Positions 6,610 to 16,853 of a stretch of DNA of 49,560 nt are shown piece by piece. The DNA is taken from contig JACMPF010000139.1 of the NCBI GenBank assembly GCA_014377665.1, positions 1-49,560 of the forward strand, given 5' to 3'. A program made the position numbers and the translations under genes. Numbering within the stretch: position 1 is the stretch's first letter; each line of letters begins with the position of its first letter. Below the pieces are notes generated by a model. It worked only from the letters and a program-made list of their open reading frames with translations. It did not search any database and was not told where the DNA came from. The stretch is from Pedobacter sp. (GTDB lineage: Bacteria; Bacteroidota; Bacteroidia; Sphingobacteriales; Sphingobacteriaceae).

Positions 6610-9495
6610 ATGAAAAAAATTAGCAAAGCCTATTTCGTTTTTGTAATTATTACAGCACTCGCAAATGCACTACAGGCTCAGGATATTAAAAGTATAGGTG
6701 TTCCATACGTCCAGAATTATTTGAAGGCAGAATACCTTTCCGGAAATCAAAACTGGGCGGTAGCCAAAGATGACAAAGGAGTAATGTATTTTGCTAACGC
6801 TGAAGGCTTGCTAAGTTATGACGGGGGGTATTGGCAGCTAAATAAGATGCCCAATAAGCAAATTGTCCGATCTGTAGCCACAGGTAATGGCAAAGTTTAT
6901 GTAGGTGCTTTCGGCGAATTTGGATTCTGGTCCATAAAAAAAGGCCGGTTCACGTACACCTCACTAACCAGTCTCATTCCGAATCATAAGGGCATAAAAG
7001 ACGAGATCTGGAAGATATATACCGATCGTAGACGGGTTATTTTTCAGTCGTTCTCCAACATCTATATTTTCCAAAATGGGAAGATAGAGGTAATCAGCGG
7101 ACCAGGGATCTATCTATTCATGCACAAGGTAGGCGACCGTCTTTATGTGGAATCTTTAGGTAGAGGATTATTTGAATTAAAAGCAACTAAACTTATCCCT
7201 TTAAATAACACAGGCAACATCAATCCGTCACAAATACTATCTATACTTCCTTATAAAGATGGTAAACTGTTGATTGGAACAAGTAAAGGCGGACTATATG
7301 TTTATGATGGACAGCAATATGCTATATTTAATTCTCCCGCTAATACTTTTTTAAAAACGCATCAACTAAATAACGGAACCCGTTTGCTTAATAAGTATTA
7401 TGCCTACGGCACCATATTAGATGGGATTATCATCATTGATGAATCAGGAAATATTATTCAGCGTATTAATAAGTCTCATGGATTACAAAATAACACAGTA
7501 CTTAGTCTCTTTACTGATAACACTCAGAATCTTTGGGCTGGGTTAGACAATGGGATTGACAGGATAGAATTGAATTCCCCACTTTATTTTTACTTTGACA
7601 AAAGCGGTCAGTTTGGAACAGTTTACTCTAGTATAACGTATGGAAATTACATCTACTTGGGCACAAATCAAGGCCTCTTTTATAGTCCTTGGCCTGCAGG
7701 AAATGGAAGCTCATTCGATTTTAAATTAATCCCTGGATCACAAGGCCAGGTATGGGACCTCACTGTTCTAAATGGACAACTTCTTTGTGGTCACAATGAC
7801 GGAACATTCAGGATAGCGGGAGCAACTTTTGAGAACATATCATCAATAAAAGGGGCTTGGACAACTAAACCTTTATTAAACAACCCCAATTATTTAGTAC
7901 AAGGAAGCTATACTGGATTAGTTATATTCAAGAAGGATGCCTCAGGAAATTGGATATTTTCGCACCAAATTACAGGTTTTACTGAACCGTCTCGACACGT
8001 AGAGCAAGATATTCGGGGCGACATTTGGGTTAGCCATGCCTATAAAGGACTTTACAAAATCAGACTTAGTGCAGATTTAAAGAAAGCGGTAAGTATAAAA
8101 AGTTATACTACCAAAAACGGATTATCTAGCGAATTCAATATCAACATTTTTAATGTGGAGAATAGAATTGTATTCTCTACAGATAAGGGTTTTATGCTTT
8201 ATGACGAAATCAGCGATAAATTCTCTAAGTACGAAAGTCTGAATAAAAAACTTGGTGGATTTTCTACAGCTAATAAAATCATTAATGCAGGATCCGGTAA
8301 GTATTGGTTTATTAATGATGGGAAGGTAGGCATCGCTGACCTTACAGAGGGTGATAAAATTAAGGTGGATTCGAATCGATTCAGCATGCTTGATGGCAGA
8401 ATGGTTCAGTACTATGAGAATATTAGTAAAATAAGCAATAAAATATACCTGATTAGCGTGGACGATGGTTTTGTGATCTACAATGCTGCTGATACTAGAG
8501 CTTATAATTCTGGAAAGCTTCCCGCGGTGTTAATCAGGAGGGTCGCAGATGTAACAGACACCTACAAACTGATCACGGAAAATATTGACAATAAGACTAT
8601 TCCAGAAATATCTTACACTAGAAACAATATAAGGATAGCCTTTGCCCTACCTTATTACAGGAAGTCAAAAATTAGATTTCAATACTACCTTGATGGGTAC
8701 TCGAAACAGTGGTCAGACTGGACGGAGTCTTCTGAGAAAGACTTTACAAACTTAAACGCGGGATCATACATTTTTAAAGTAAGAGCAAAGATCAATGAAG
8801 GTGCTATAACCAGCATTTCTATTTTTAAATTCAAAATTTTGTCTCCTTTCTATGCCTCTGGAATAGCTATAATCCTTTACATAATTGTTATTGCAACCTC
8901 ATTAGTATTATCTAAAAAGCTTTACGATAAGAAATTGCTCACCGACAAGCAAGTACTTAGACGCAAACTAGAACTAGAAAAAGAAGAGTTTATCAAAAAA
9001 GAAGCTGAAGCCACTGAAAAGCAGATCATCAAGTTGCAAACAGAAAAGCTACAAGGAGAACTGGCTGGCAAAAACCGGGAAATTGCAAACTCTGCTATGA
9101 GTCTCGTTTACAAAAATGAATTGTTGCAAAAACTGAGTCAGGAAATGTATAAGCTGAAAGACTCCAGTGGAAAACTACTTGAGGAGGATCAATTAAGGAA
9201 GATTCAGAAAGTTATCGATGAAGGTATGAATGATGAGCGTGATTGGAATCTTTTTGAAAGCAGTTTTAATGAAGCACATGAAAGTTTCTTTAAAAAATTA
9301 AAGGCCAACCACCCTGATTTGGTACCTAATGATTTAAAGCTCTGTGCCTATTTGCACATGAATATGAGCAGCAAGGAAATGGCTTCACTTTTGAATATTT
9401 CCCTAAGAGGAGTCGAAATTCGACGTTACAGGCTTAGGAAAAAGCTTGATGTACCGCATGACAAAAACCTTGTAGAGTTCCTAATGGAGATATAA
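6610..9495 (+). CDS. SusR-like membrane regulator: beta-propeller, Y_Y_Y, HTH
   Basis: A 961-residue membrane-spanning transcription regulator. A signal peptide (1-23, ending LQAQ) is followed by a periplasmic two-propeller sensor made of repeats with W.G...G/GI motifs (to about 640), a triple-tyrosine domain (about 680-745), one transmembrane helix (about 755-775), a long charged coiled coil (780-850) and a C-terminal LuxR-type helix-turn-helix (about 900-961, including SSKEMASLLNISLRGVEIRR). It has no histidine-kinase or receiver domain, so it differs from classical hybrid two-component PUL regulators and resembles one-component SusR-type proteins. It very probably senses an oligosaccharide in the periplasm and activates the susC-to-GH3 operon 243 bases downstream. 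Confidence 0.9.
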   Translation: MKKISKAYFVFVIITALANALQAQDIKSIGVPYVQNYLKAEYLSGNQNWAVAKDDKGVMYFANAEGLLSYDGGYWQLNKMPNKQIVRSVATGNGKVYVGAFGEFGFWSIKKGRFTYTSLTSLIPNHKGIKDEIWKIYTDRRRVIFQSFSNIYIFQNGKIEVISGPGIYLFMHKVGDRLYVESLGRGLFELKATKLIPLNNTGNINPSQILSILPYKDGKLLIGTSKGGLYVYDGQQYAIFNSPANTFLKTHQLNNGTRLLNKYYAYGTILDGIIIIDESGNIIQRINKSHGLQNNTVLSLFTDNTQNLWAGLDNGIDRIELNSPLYFYFDKSGQFGTVYSSITYGNYIYLGTNQGLFYSPWPAGNGSSFDFKLIPGSQGQVWDLTVLNGQLLCGHNDGTFRIAGATFENISSIKGAWTTKPLLNNPNYLVQGSYTGLVIFKKDASGNWIFSHQITGFTEPSRHVEQDIRGDIWVSHAYKGLYKIRLSADLKKAVSIKSYTTKNGLSSEFNINIFNVENRIVFSTDKGFMLYDEISDKFSKYESLNKKLGGFSTANKIINAGSGKYWFINDGKVGIADLTEGDKIKVDSNRFSMLDGRMVQYYENISKISNKIYLISVDDGFVIYNAADTRAYNSGKLPAVLIRRVADVTDTYKLITENIDNKTIPEISYTRNNIRIAFALPYYRKSKIRFQYYLDGYSKQWSDWTESSEKDFTNLNAGSYIFKVRAKINEGAITSISIFKFKILSPFYASGIAIILYIIVIATSLVLSKKLYDKKLLTDKQVLRRKLELEKEEFIKKEAEATEKQIIKLQTEKLQGELAGKNREIANSAMSLVYKNELLQKLSQEMYKLKDSSGKLLEEDQLRKIQKVIDEGMNDERDWNLFESSFNEAHESFFKKLKANHPDLVPNDLKLCAYLHMNMSSKEMASLLNISLRGVEIRRYRLRKKLDVPHDKNLVEFLMEI

Positions 9496-9738
9496 CACTA
9501 CATCATTACCTCTCATAACTCTTTTCAGTCCATCCTTTTTATGTGTATTAAGCTTAGAGACCAGGTAATAATTATATCTGCGTTGCAGCAACTTAAAAAC
9601 CTGTTATTTACCAAACAAGTTGTGTACAATAAACGTTGACTGAGTACCAAATAATCTGCTGATGTATTAATGTTGAGGCAAGTAATTTGTTTTGATAGAT
9701 TCTCAGCAGGACATTTACACTACTAAATATTAAACAGC
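9496..9738 (+). promoter_or_regulatory. Likely control region of the PUL operon
   Basis: This AT-rich gap between the regulator and susC must contain the PUL promoter. I see no full TTTG/TAnnTTTG pair; TAATTTG near 9681 is one base short of the -7 consensus. Two small palindromes, GTTGCAGCAAC (9582-9592) and TTGTGTACAA further downstream, could bind the regulator, but this is only a guess from symmetry. Confidence 0.35.
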
Positions 9739-12700
9739 ATGAAAAAACATTTTACTCGACTAAGTGTTCTTTCTGTTTTTTTGATCCTATGTATGAACAC
9801 AGCTTTTGCACAAACCATCAATGTGCAGGGTACGGTAACTGATGCTGCCGACAACCTTCCCCTTCCGGGAGTTAGTGTAATTCTAAAAGGAACGAAAACA
9901 GGAACACTTGCAGACGCCTCCGGTAAGTACGTTATTAGCGCACCCGCAACTGGCACATTGGTATTCACTTACATTGGATACACGATTCAGGAAATCCCTG
10001 TAAACAATCGAACTGCAATCAATTTATCGCTATCATCTTCTTCGCAAGAGTTAGACGCAGTTGTAGTAGTTGGTTATGGCACACAAAGGAGGAGCGATCT
10101 TACTGGATCAGTAGCATCGGTGAAAGGTGCAGACATCGCACGTCAACCTGTTCAAACACCTACTCAAGCTATTCAGGGTAAAGTTGCAGGTGTTCAGGTA
10201 ATCGCTTCAGGAGAACCGAACTCATTGCCAACCGTAAGACTTCGTGGTACAGGATCTACACTTTCAGGTTCTAATCCACTTTATGTTGTCGATGGAGTTT
10301 TAACTGATGACATCAGAAACATCAACAACGCAGACATTGTTACAATGGATGTGTTAAAGGATGCATCCGCAACAGCTATTTACGGGATGCGTGCCGCAAA
10401 TGGCGTTATAATCATCACAACAAAAAAAGGTGCTAATGGACCCAACAAAATTGCATATGATGCTAACATTGGAGTTCGTCAGGCAACAAATCTGGTAGAT
10501 ATGGCTGGAGCAAATCAGTATACAGGATACCTTAATGAAGCCAATAAATTCTATGGCAGTGGGACAGATTTGATTCCTTCTTCTAGTTTAACTGGAACAA
10601 GCACAGACTGGTATGATGCTATTCTTCGTACCGCATTACAGCAAAACCATAACCTTTCTCTATCTGGTGGAAGTGAGAAAATCAATTACTTCCTGAGTGC
10701 AGGTTTATTAAGCGATGAAGGTATACAGACTGGAAATAAATATGACCGTTTTACCTTAAGATCGAATAATGATTACATTTTAAGCAGTAAACTGAAACTC
10801 TCATCACTAGTATCATATACGAGAGGTGATGCAAGAGGTGCAAATTTTGGAGCATTTAGCGATTCTTATCGTGCAGCGCCAACAGTTGCAGCAAAATCAG
10901 GAGACCTATATGGCAATACTTCCCTGGCCGGTAACGTAGCAAACCCATTGTTAAATATTGATAAAAACTACAATCGGGCAGTAAACAATAGAGTTCAAGG
11001 TAATTTCGCCTTAGAATATAAACCAATTGATGGTTTAACCCTTAAGTCAGCAATGGGAGTTGATCTGGATTATTTGAAATCTACAGGTTATGCTTACCAA
11101 TACCTTAATGATGCCTCCACCTTCTTAGTAGCTGGCGGAAATCAATCCCAACCAAACAGCAGACTATCATTAACTAAAAATGATGCGGCAAGGTGGATTT
11201 GGGATAATACAGCTACCTACACAAAAGCTTTCGATAAGCACAATTTTACAATCTTGGGAGGTGTTACAGCAGAGCAGTTTAAATTCAACAGCTTGGTAGG
11301 TACTGCAAGAGATGTTGCGCCAAATCAAGACCAGTGGTATCTGAGTTCTGGTAGTGGAGGTTCTCAGTCTGTAGGCAACTCGGGTGATAAATATACCCGC
11401 AACTCCTATTTAACTAGACTAAACTATGGTTATGACAATCGCTACTTATTAACCGCAAGTTTCAGGGCAGACGGTACCTCTAAATATGGCGCAGACAATC
11501 GTTGGGGTTATTTTCCATCAGCCGGTGTGGCATGGAATATCTCTAATGAGAGTTTCATGAAGGAACAAACTGTTTTCAATAACTTAAAATTGAGAGGTAG
11601 TTTTGGTCGTGTAGGTAATGATAACATTGCCTCATCACTTTTTTACTCAATTGCCAGACAAAATATCCCATATTATTTTAATGGACAAGTATTTCAAGGT
11701 ATTGCCTTCGATGAAGTTACCGATCCGAACTTAAAGTGGAAATCACTGATGAGTATGATGCAGGTTTAGACTTTGCGCTTCTTGCGAACAGATTAACGGG
11801 TACATTGGATTATTATAGCAAAAAAACGAATAATTCATTGATCTATGTAGGACTTCCAGGTATTCTTGGAGATACCCAATACCTTACAAATGCTGCAAGC
11901 ATTTCAAATAAAGGTATAGAATTCTCACTGGGTTGGGCAGATCAGATCGGAGACGATTGGAAATATGGATTCTCAGGTAATATAGCGCATAACAAAAATC
12001 TTGTTGAAGGTTTAAACGGTGGTCAGCCTCTTGTTGGTGACCTTGTTGGAAACTTTGCAGTCACTAGAACAGATAATGGCCGTCCAATCGGCAGTTACTT
12101 CCTGCTGGAAAATACAGGCGTATTTCAGAACCAAGCTCAAATTGATGCTTCGGCTCAGAAAGATGCTAGAGCTGGTGACTTGATCTATAAAGATATCAGT
12201 GGACCTGCCGGTGTTCCAGATGGTAAAATTGATGACTATGATAGGGCTTATTTCGGTTCCTATCAACCAAAACTTACCTACGGCTTCAATGGAAATGTTG
12301 GTTATAAAGGTTTGGATTTGAATTTTGGCTTTTATGGAACAGCAGGGAGTAAAATCTACAATGGTAAGAAAGCAGCAAGAGGTACAAACCAGTTAACGGA
12401 TAACATAGAGGCCTCAGTTGCAAAAGATCGCTGGACTCCTAACAACCCAAGTTCAACAGTACCGAGAGCTACTGCAGGCGCGCTAAAGGCTTCAACCTAT
12501 TTCTTAGAGAAAGGTGATTTTTTAAGATTGAATAACCTAACACTTGGTTATACGCTTCCAACAGCTATGCTTGCAAAAGCAAAGATCTCTAATCTACGTT
12601 TATATGTAACTGGACAAAACCTTTTCACCTTGACTGGCTATAGTGGTTTTACCCCAGAGATCCTGACTGCCGCTGGTGACAGAGCTAATCTGAATCAAGG

Positions 12701-12764
12701 TGTGGATGTAAATACTTATCCATCTACAAGGACATTTGCTTTTGGGATTAACCTTGGATTTTAA
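9739..12764 (+). pseudogene. susC: SusC/RagA TonB-dependent receptor, broken by a -1 frameshift
   Basis: Read as one gene, this would encode about 1008 residues, the usual SusC size. The first frame (9739-11769) has a signal peptide (1-24), a carboxypeptidase-like beta-sandwich (about 27-105), a TonB-box-like LDAVVVVGYG, the plug and half the barrel. The second frame (to 12764) carries the rest of the barrel and ends in the expected aromatic residue (GINLGF). The break is at GG 11738-11739: after LKW, one added G restores WEITDEYDAGLDF, matching the conserved SusC 'LKWE...GLDF' segment. The intact protein would form the outer-membrane pore under the SusD lid and import beta-1,2-glucan fragments. 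The break may be a true mutation or a base-calling error in a G-run; the otherwise clean frames favour a very recent or artificial event. Confidence 0.9.
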
Positions 12765-12775
12765 TAATAAAAATC

Positions 12776-14320
12776 ATGAAAAAGATATTTAATATAACAA
12801 CACTGGTACTTCTAGTATCAGCATTATTGGTTGTTTCCTGTAAAAGGAGCTTCCTTGATGTCCCTCCACAAGGTGACCTCACCAGAGAGCAGGCTTTAAT
12901 TGATCCTGTTGCTGCAGATAAATTAGTTGGCGGCGTCTATAACGCGCTATACTTACAAGGAACGGTAGGTCTTAAGTTCGCCATAGTTGGTGATGTAACA
13001 TCCGACAACTCAGATAAGGGATCTGTTGATTCAGATCCTGGATTCGATGGAATATTCCTTGATGCATTCAATTATAATCCTAACACAGGAATCTTCAACG
13101 ACCTATGGAACGACAATTACTTCGGTATTTCAAGAGCAAATAAAGCCCTTGGCATTCTGAACTCAAGTACTATTGATGAAACCACAAAAACTCGCTTAAT
13201 CGGTGAGGTTAGATTTATCAGAGCCTTGCTTTATTTCAACTTGGTAAGAGAGTTTGGTGGTGTGATCAAATTGGTTGATACCCCAGATCCAGCTCAAGCT
13301 AATGGTGATGCCTATCAAACTAAATCAACGGCTGCAGAAATCTACCAAGTAATTGTGGACGACCTAAAATTTGGAGCAGATAATCTTCCCATGAAAGCAG
13401 AAGCTGGTGCAGTTGTTGGCCGTGCCACCAAAGGTGCAGCGCAAGGTCTTCTATCCAAAGTTTACCTTTATCAGGAAAACTGGCAAGGTGCCTATGATAT
13501 GTCTCAGGCTGTAATGAATTCTAACAAATATGATTTAGGCGCTAATTACGCTGAAGTATTTAGAGAAGTAGGCGCTAACAATATCGAATCACTTTTCGAA
13601 GTACAGACCGGAAACTTTGCTACGCAAACTACAGGAGGAATTTCCTGTGATGCAATTAGCAAAAACTATAGCAATTTCCAGGGACCAAGAGGAACTTTTG
13701 GTGCACAGACGGTAAACGGAAAAACTTATACTGGGGGTGACTTAGGATTCGGCTTGAATACACCTTCAGCAAACCTTGCGACTGCTTATGCTGCAAGCGA
13801 TGTTAGAAGAGCAGGAACCATTATTTTTACTAGCGAAACAGCGACTACGACACTTTGGGATGGATTTATACTACCAGCAAGACCAGCGGTTGTGAATGAG
13901 CGTTATAACTATAAAGGATATCATAGTCCTTTCTCTGAATCAAACGGCTGTAATGGCATAAACGATAAAGACAACAAGCCCAAGAATATCAGAATATTAC
14001 GCTTTGCAGAAATCCTGCTAATTAATGCAGAAGCTGCTACACATATTGGTCAGGATGCAACTACTCCATTAAGAAGAGTAAGAAGCAGAGCTGGTTTATT
14101 GACGACTTCAGCATCTGTTTCAGATATCTGGAACGAGAGAAGATTAGAGTTGGCAATGGAAGGTGACAGGTTCTTTGATTTAGTTCGTACTAAACAAGCT
14201 AGCGCTGTGATGAACGCGCTAGGCAAACCATTTATCACCGGTAAACATGAGGTATTTCCTATTCCACAACAACAAAGAGATTTGAGTGGTGGAAGACTTC
14301 TTCAGAATCCAAATTATTAA
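12776..14320 (+). CDS. susD: SusD/RagB surface glycan-binding lipoprotein
   Basis: A 514-residue SusD homologue. The N-terminus is a lipoprotein signal with the lipobox ending VVSC (cysteine near 22), placing it on the outer membrane. Typical SusD features follow: the helical TPR-like core with RANKALGIL and RFIRALLYFNLVREFGG, and a C-terminal WNERRLELAMEGDRFFDLVR block that is diagnostic of the RagB/SusD family. It caps the SusC barrel and binds the polysaccharide. It starts 11 bases after susC and is followed 18 bases later by the LamG lipoprotein, so it belongs to the same operon. It is intact even though its partner is frameshifted. Confidence 0.95.
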   Translation: MKKIFNITTLVLLVSALLVVSCKRSFLDVPPQGDLTREQALIDPVAADKLVGGVYNALYLQGTVGLKFAIVGDVTSDNSDKGSVDSDPGFDGIFLDAFNYNPNTGIFNDLWNDNYFGISRANKALGILNSSTIDETTKTRLIGEVRFIRALLYFNLVREFGGVIKLVDTPDPAQANGDAYQTKSTAAEIYQVIVDDLKFGADNLPMKAEAGAVVGRATKGAAQGLLSKVYLYQENWQGAYDMSQAVMNSNKYDLGANYAEVFREVGANNIESLFEVQTGNFATQTTGGISCDAISKNYSNFQGPRGTFGAQTVNGKTYTGGDLGFGLNTPSANLATAYAASDVRRAGTIIFTSETATTTLWDGFILPARPAVVNERYNYKGYHSPFSESNGCNGINDKDNKPKNIRILRFAEILLINAEAATHIGQDATTPLRRVRSRAGLLTTSASVSDIWNERRLELAMEGDRFFDLVRTKQASAVMNALGKPFITGKHEVFPIPQQQRDLSGGRLLQNPNY

Positions 14321-14338
14321 TCTTAAAAGGTAACTACC

Positions 14339-15187
14339 ATGAACACTATAAAAACTGCCTTTGCGGGCCTTTTAGTTGGAGCTGTATTGCTCTCAGCCTG
14401 CACAAAATCAAATGACGATGACGATTTTCCAGCAGGTGACGTACCACCTACTGCTGGTGGATATACTGCTTCTAGTCAGATATCTCCCGCCAACCTCGTC
14501 GCCTTTTATAATTTTAACGGCGATAGCGTACAAGACTCTATCACTAAAGTAAACGGAACAAATGCCGGCATGACTTTTACCACCGGAATAAAAGGTAAAG
14601 CATTAACCGGAAATCCTGATGCAACTAAAAAGGCATATGCAACAGCATCAGCTAGTGCCGCAGTGCAGGCAATGACCCAATACACTTTAAGCTGCTGGGT
14701 TAATACACCTCAGAATGTTGGTGCCACGGGTATAGTTGGCCTTGGTGATACTAAAAACTTTTGGGGAAATATTAATATTTTCTTCGAAAATGGTGGAACC
14801 ACTACACTTGCACGTTTTAAAACTATCTATGGAGACAATGGGGTTACAAGAGACAACAACATTCAAGATGTAGCTAACGGCTTCAACAATTGGGTTCAGT
14901 ACCTGATCACCTACGATGGTGCTGGTAACTTTAAATCTTATGTTAATGGAACACTGGTAAGAACCAATACCGTTTCTGGAATGACTGCTATACGCTTTAC
15001 TAATGTTGGCCCAATCGTTTTCGGTGCATTGCACTTTAAAACTGTACCAAGCAGCACAACAGGCTCACCTGGTGAAGATTGGGCAGGTTACATCCCTGGT
15101 AAAATTGATGAAGTACGAATTTATAATAAAGCACTAACTTCAACAGAGGTCTCTGCCTTATCAATATTAGAAAGACAGGGAAGATAA
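14339..15187 (+). CDS. LamG-domain surface lipoprotein, probable glycan-binding protein
   Basis: The 282-residue product has a lipoprotein signal (lipobox LLSAC, cysteine near 21) followed at once by an acidic run, SNDDDD, resembling the Bacteroidota lipoprotein export signal that sends proteins to the cell surface. From about residue 50 to 275 it is a concanavalin-like LamG/laminin-G fold, recognised by LVAFYNFNGD at the start and GKIDEVRIYNKALTSTEV at the end. No catalytic pair is evident. Position third in the operon, directly after SusD, is where surface glycan-binding proteins are usually encoded, so I infer it helps capture the polysaccharide. Ligand specificity cannot be read from sequence. 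Confidence 0.83.
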   Translation: MNTIKTAFAGLLVGAVLLSACTKSNDDDDFPAGDVPPTAGGYTASSQISPANLVAFYNFNGDSVQDSITKVNGTNAGMTFTTGIKGKALTGNPDATKKAYATASASAAVQAMTQYTLSCWVNTPQNVGATGIVGLGDTKNFWGNINIFFENGGTTTLARFKTIYGDNGVTRDNNIQDVANGFNNWVQYLITYDGAGNFKSYVNGTLVRTNTVSGMTAIRFTNVGPIVFGALHFKTVPSSTTGSPGEDWAGYIPGKIDEVRIYNKALTSTEVSALSILERQGR

Positions 15188-15190
15188 ATT

Positions 15191-16849
15191 ATGATGAGAT
15201 CAAGGTTCTGCATATTCGCCGCTATTTTTCTTTTTCTTGCTTGTAAAAAAGGAGGAACCGACGCACCTGCAGAACCTTCTTCTTTTAAACAAACGGCTGT
15301 CAGCATCAACAATCAAGCAGCAGTTGCCGGGAACTTCAATAACATATCTCTTAATCCCGTATTAAAAATAATTTTTAATACCAGTATTACTTCCGCTAAT
15401 CTAACAAACGCGCTAAGCTTTACTGACCTGGGAACAGCGGGGAGTGTAGCTTTTACAACAAGTATTGAAAATGGGAATACAATCGTTATCCAACCAACCG
15501 CTGCACTATTAGGCTTTAAAATTTATAATGTTATCGTTTCGAAAACATTGAAATCTGCAGCAGGTGGGAGTTTAGAATCAGAAGTATCCATAACCTTCAA
15601 TACAGGTTTTGACAATAGTGATAAGTTTCCACGACTATCAGATGACGAATTACTCAGCAAAGTTCAGCAACAGACCTTTAAATACTTTTACGACTTCGGT
15701 CACCCCGTAAGTGGCATGGCCAGAGAACGGAATACCTCAGGTAACCTGGTTACCTCAGGGGGAACTGGTTTTGGTGTTATGGCATTGGTTACAGGTGTAA
15801 GCCGTAATTTCATTAGCAAAACAGAAGGGTTGGACCGGGTTAAAAAAATAGTTAACTTTTTGAAAACCGCAGAAAGATTCCATGGTGCTTATCCCCACTG
15901 GATAGATGGGACAACCGGTAAAGTTATTCCATTCAGCACCAAAGATGACGGCGGCGACCTGGTAGAAACTTCACTCCTAATTCAAGGTTTGCTTACAGCC
16001 AGACAGTATTTTAATGGCGCATCAGCAGAAGAAACTACTTTACGAAATGACATTAGTCAAATCTATAACACTGTAGAATGGGACTGGTACAGAAGAGATG
16101 GTGGAAGCGTTCTGTATTGGCATTGGAGTCCGAATTACGGCTGGGATGTGAATTTACCGATAAGAGGATGGAATGAAGCATTAATCACCTATGTTCTGGC
16201 GGCCTCTTCAACTACGCACGCGATACCTAAATCAGTTTATGACAATGGATGGGCTCAAAATGGAACTATGAGAAATGGAAACAGCTATTTTGGGACTCAA
16301 CTCTCTTTGGGAGAACCAAGCGGTGGCCCTTTGTTCTTTTCTCATTATTCCTTCTTAGGCATCAATCCGATAGGCCTGACAGATAGTTATGCGAACTACG
16401 AGACACAAACCAAGGCCCATACCCAGATCAATTACAACCATTGTATAGCGAATCCTAAGAATTATTATGGATATAGTGAAAATTGCTGGGGACTAACTGC
16501 CAGCGATATCCAGAATGGCTACACAGCAAGTTCACCCACTAATGATAGGGGGGTGATTGCACCTACCGCCGCTTTATCTTCCATGCCTTATACTCCTGAC
16601 AATTCAATGAAAGCACTCCGCTTTTTTTACTACAAGTTAGGTGATAAACTATTTAAGGAATATGGTTTTATTGATGCTTTCTCGCTTCAAGACCAATGGT
16701 TTGCCAGCTCAACATTGGCAATTGACCAAGGCCCAATACTAATCATGATTGAAAACTACAGGAGCAAACTGCTTTGGAACTTATTCATGAGTACCCCTGA
16801 AGTCAAAACTGGAATGAGGAGCCTTGGCTTTAATAGTCCGAACTTATAA
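15191..16849 (+). CDS. GH144-type (PF10091) endo-beta-1,2-glucanase, Ig-like N-terminus
   Basis: A 552-residue lipoprotein (lipobox LFLAC, C18). Residues about 35-138 form a bacterial Ig-like domain, and 150-552 the (alpha/alpha)6-barrel of the 'glycoamylase' family PF10091. The catalytic half is marked by TFKYFYDFGHPVSGMARER, HWIDGTTGKVIPF, DDGGDLVET (252-260), WHWSPNYGW and AIDQGPILIMIENYRS. Characterised Bacteroidota members of this type are GH144 enzymes acting on beta-1,2-glucan: endo-glucanases and a sophorose-releasing exo-enzyme. The lipid anchor and accessory domain suggest this copy works on the outer surface as the endo-acting enzyme; that split of roles is inference. It starts 3 bases after the LamG gene and is 4 bases from its paralogue. 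Confidence 0.88.
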   Translation: MMRSRFCIFAAIFLFLACKKGGTDAPAEPSSFKQTAVSINNQAAVAGNFNNISLNPVLKIIFNTSITSANLTNALSFTDLGTAGSVAFTTSIENGNTIVIQPTAALLGFKIYNVIVSKTLKSAAGGSLESEVSITFNTGFDNSDKFPRLSDDELLSKVQQQTFKYFYDFGHPVSGMARERNTSGNLVTSGGTGFGVMALVTGVSRNFISKTEGLDRVKKIVNFLKTAERFHGAYPHWIDGTTGKVIPFSTKDDGGDLVETSLLIQGLLTARQYFNGASAEETTLRNDISQIYNTVEWDWYRRDGGSVLYWHWSPNYGWDVNLPIRGWNEALITYVLAASSTTHAIPKSVYDNGWAQNGTMRNGNSYFGTQLSLGEPSGGPLFFSHYSFLGINPIGLTDSYANYETQTKAHTQINYNHCIANPKNYYGYSENCWGLTASDIQNGYTASSPTNDRGVIAPTAALSSMPYTPDNSMKALRFFYYKLGDKLFKEYGFIDAFSLQDQWFASSTLAIDQGPILIMIENYRSKLLWNLFMSTPEVKTGMRSLGFNSPNL

Positions 16850-16853
16850 CATT

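Noticed and set aside
11730-11769. Programmed ribosomal frameshift in susC
   Set aside because: The site AAGTGGAAATC is not a slippery heptamer and no stimulatory hairpin is evident. A simple loss of one G restores a conserved motif and is the better explanation.
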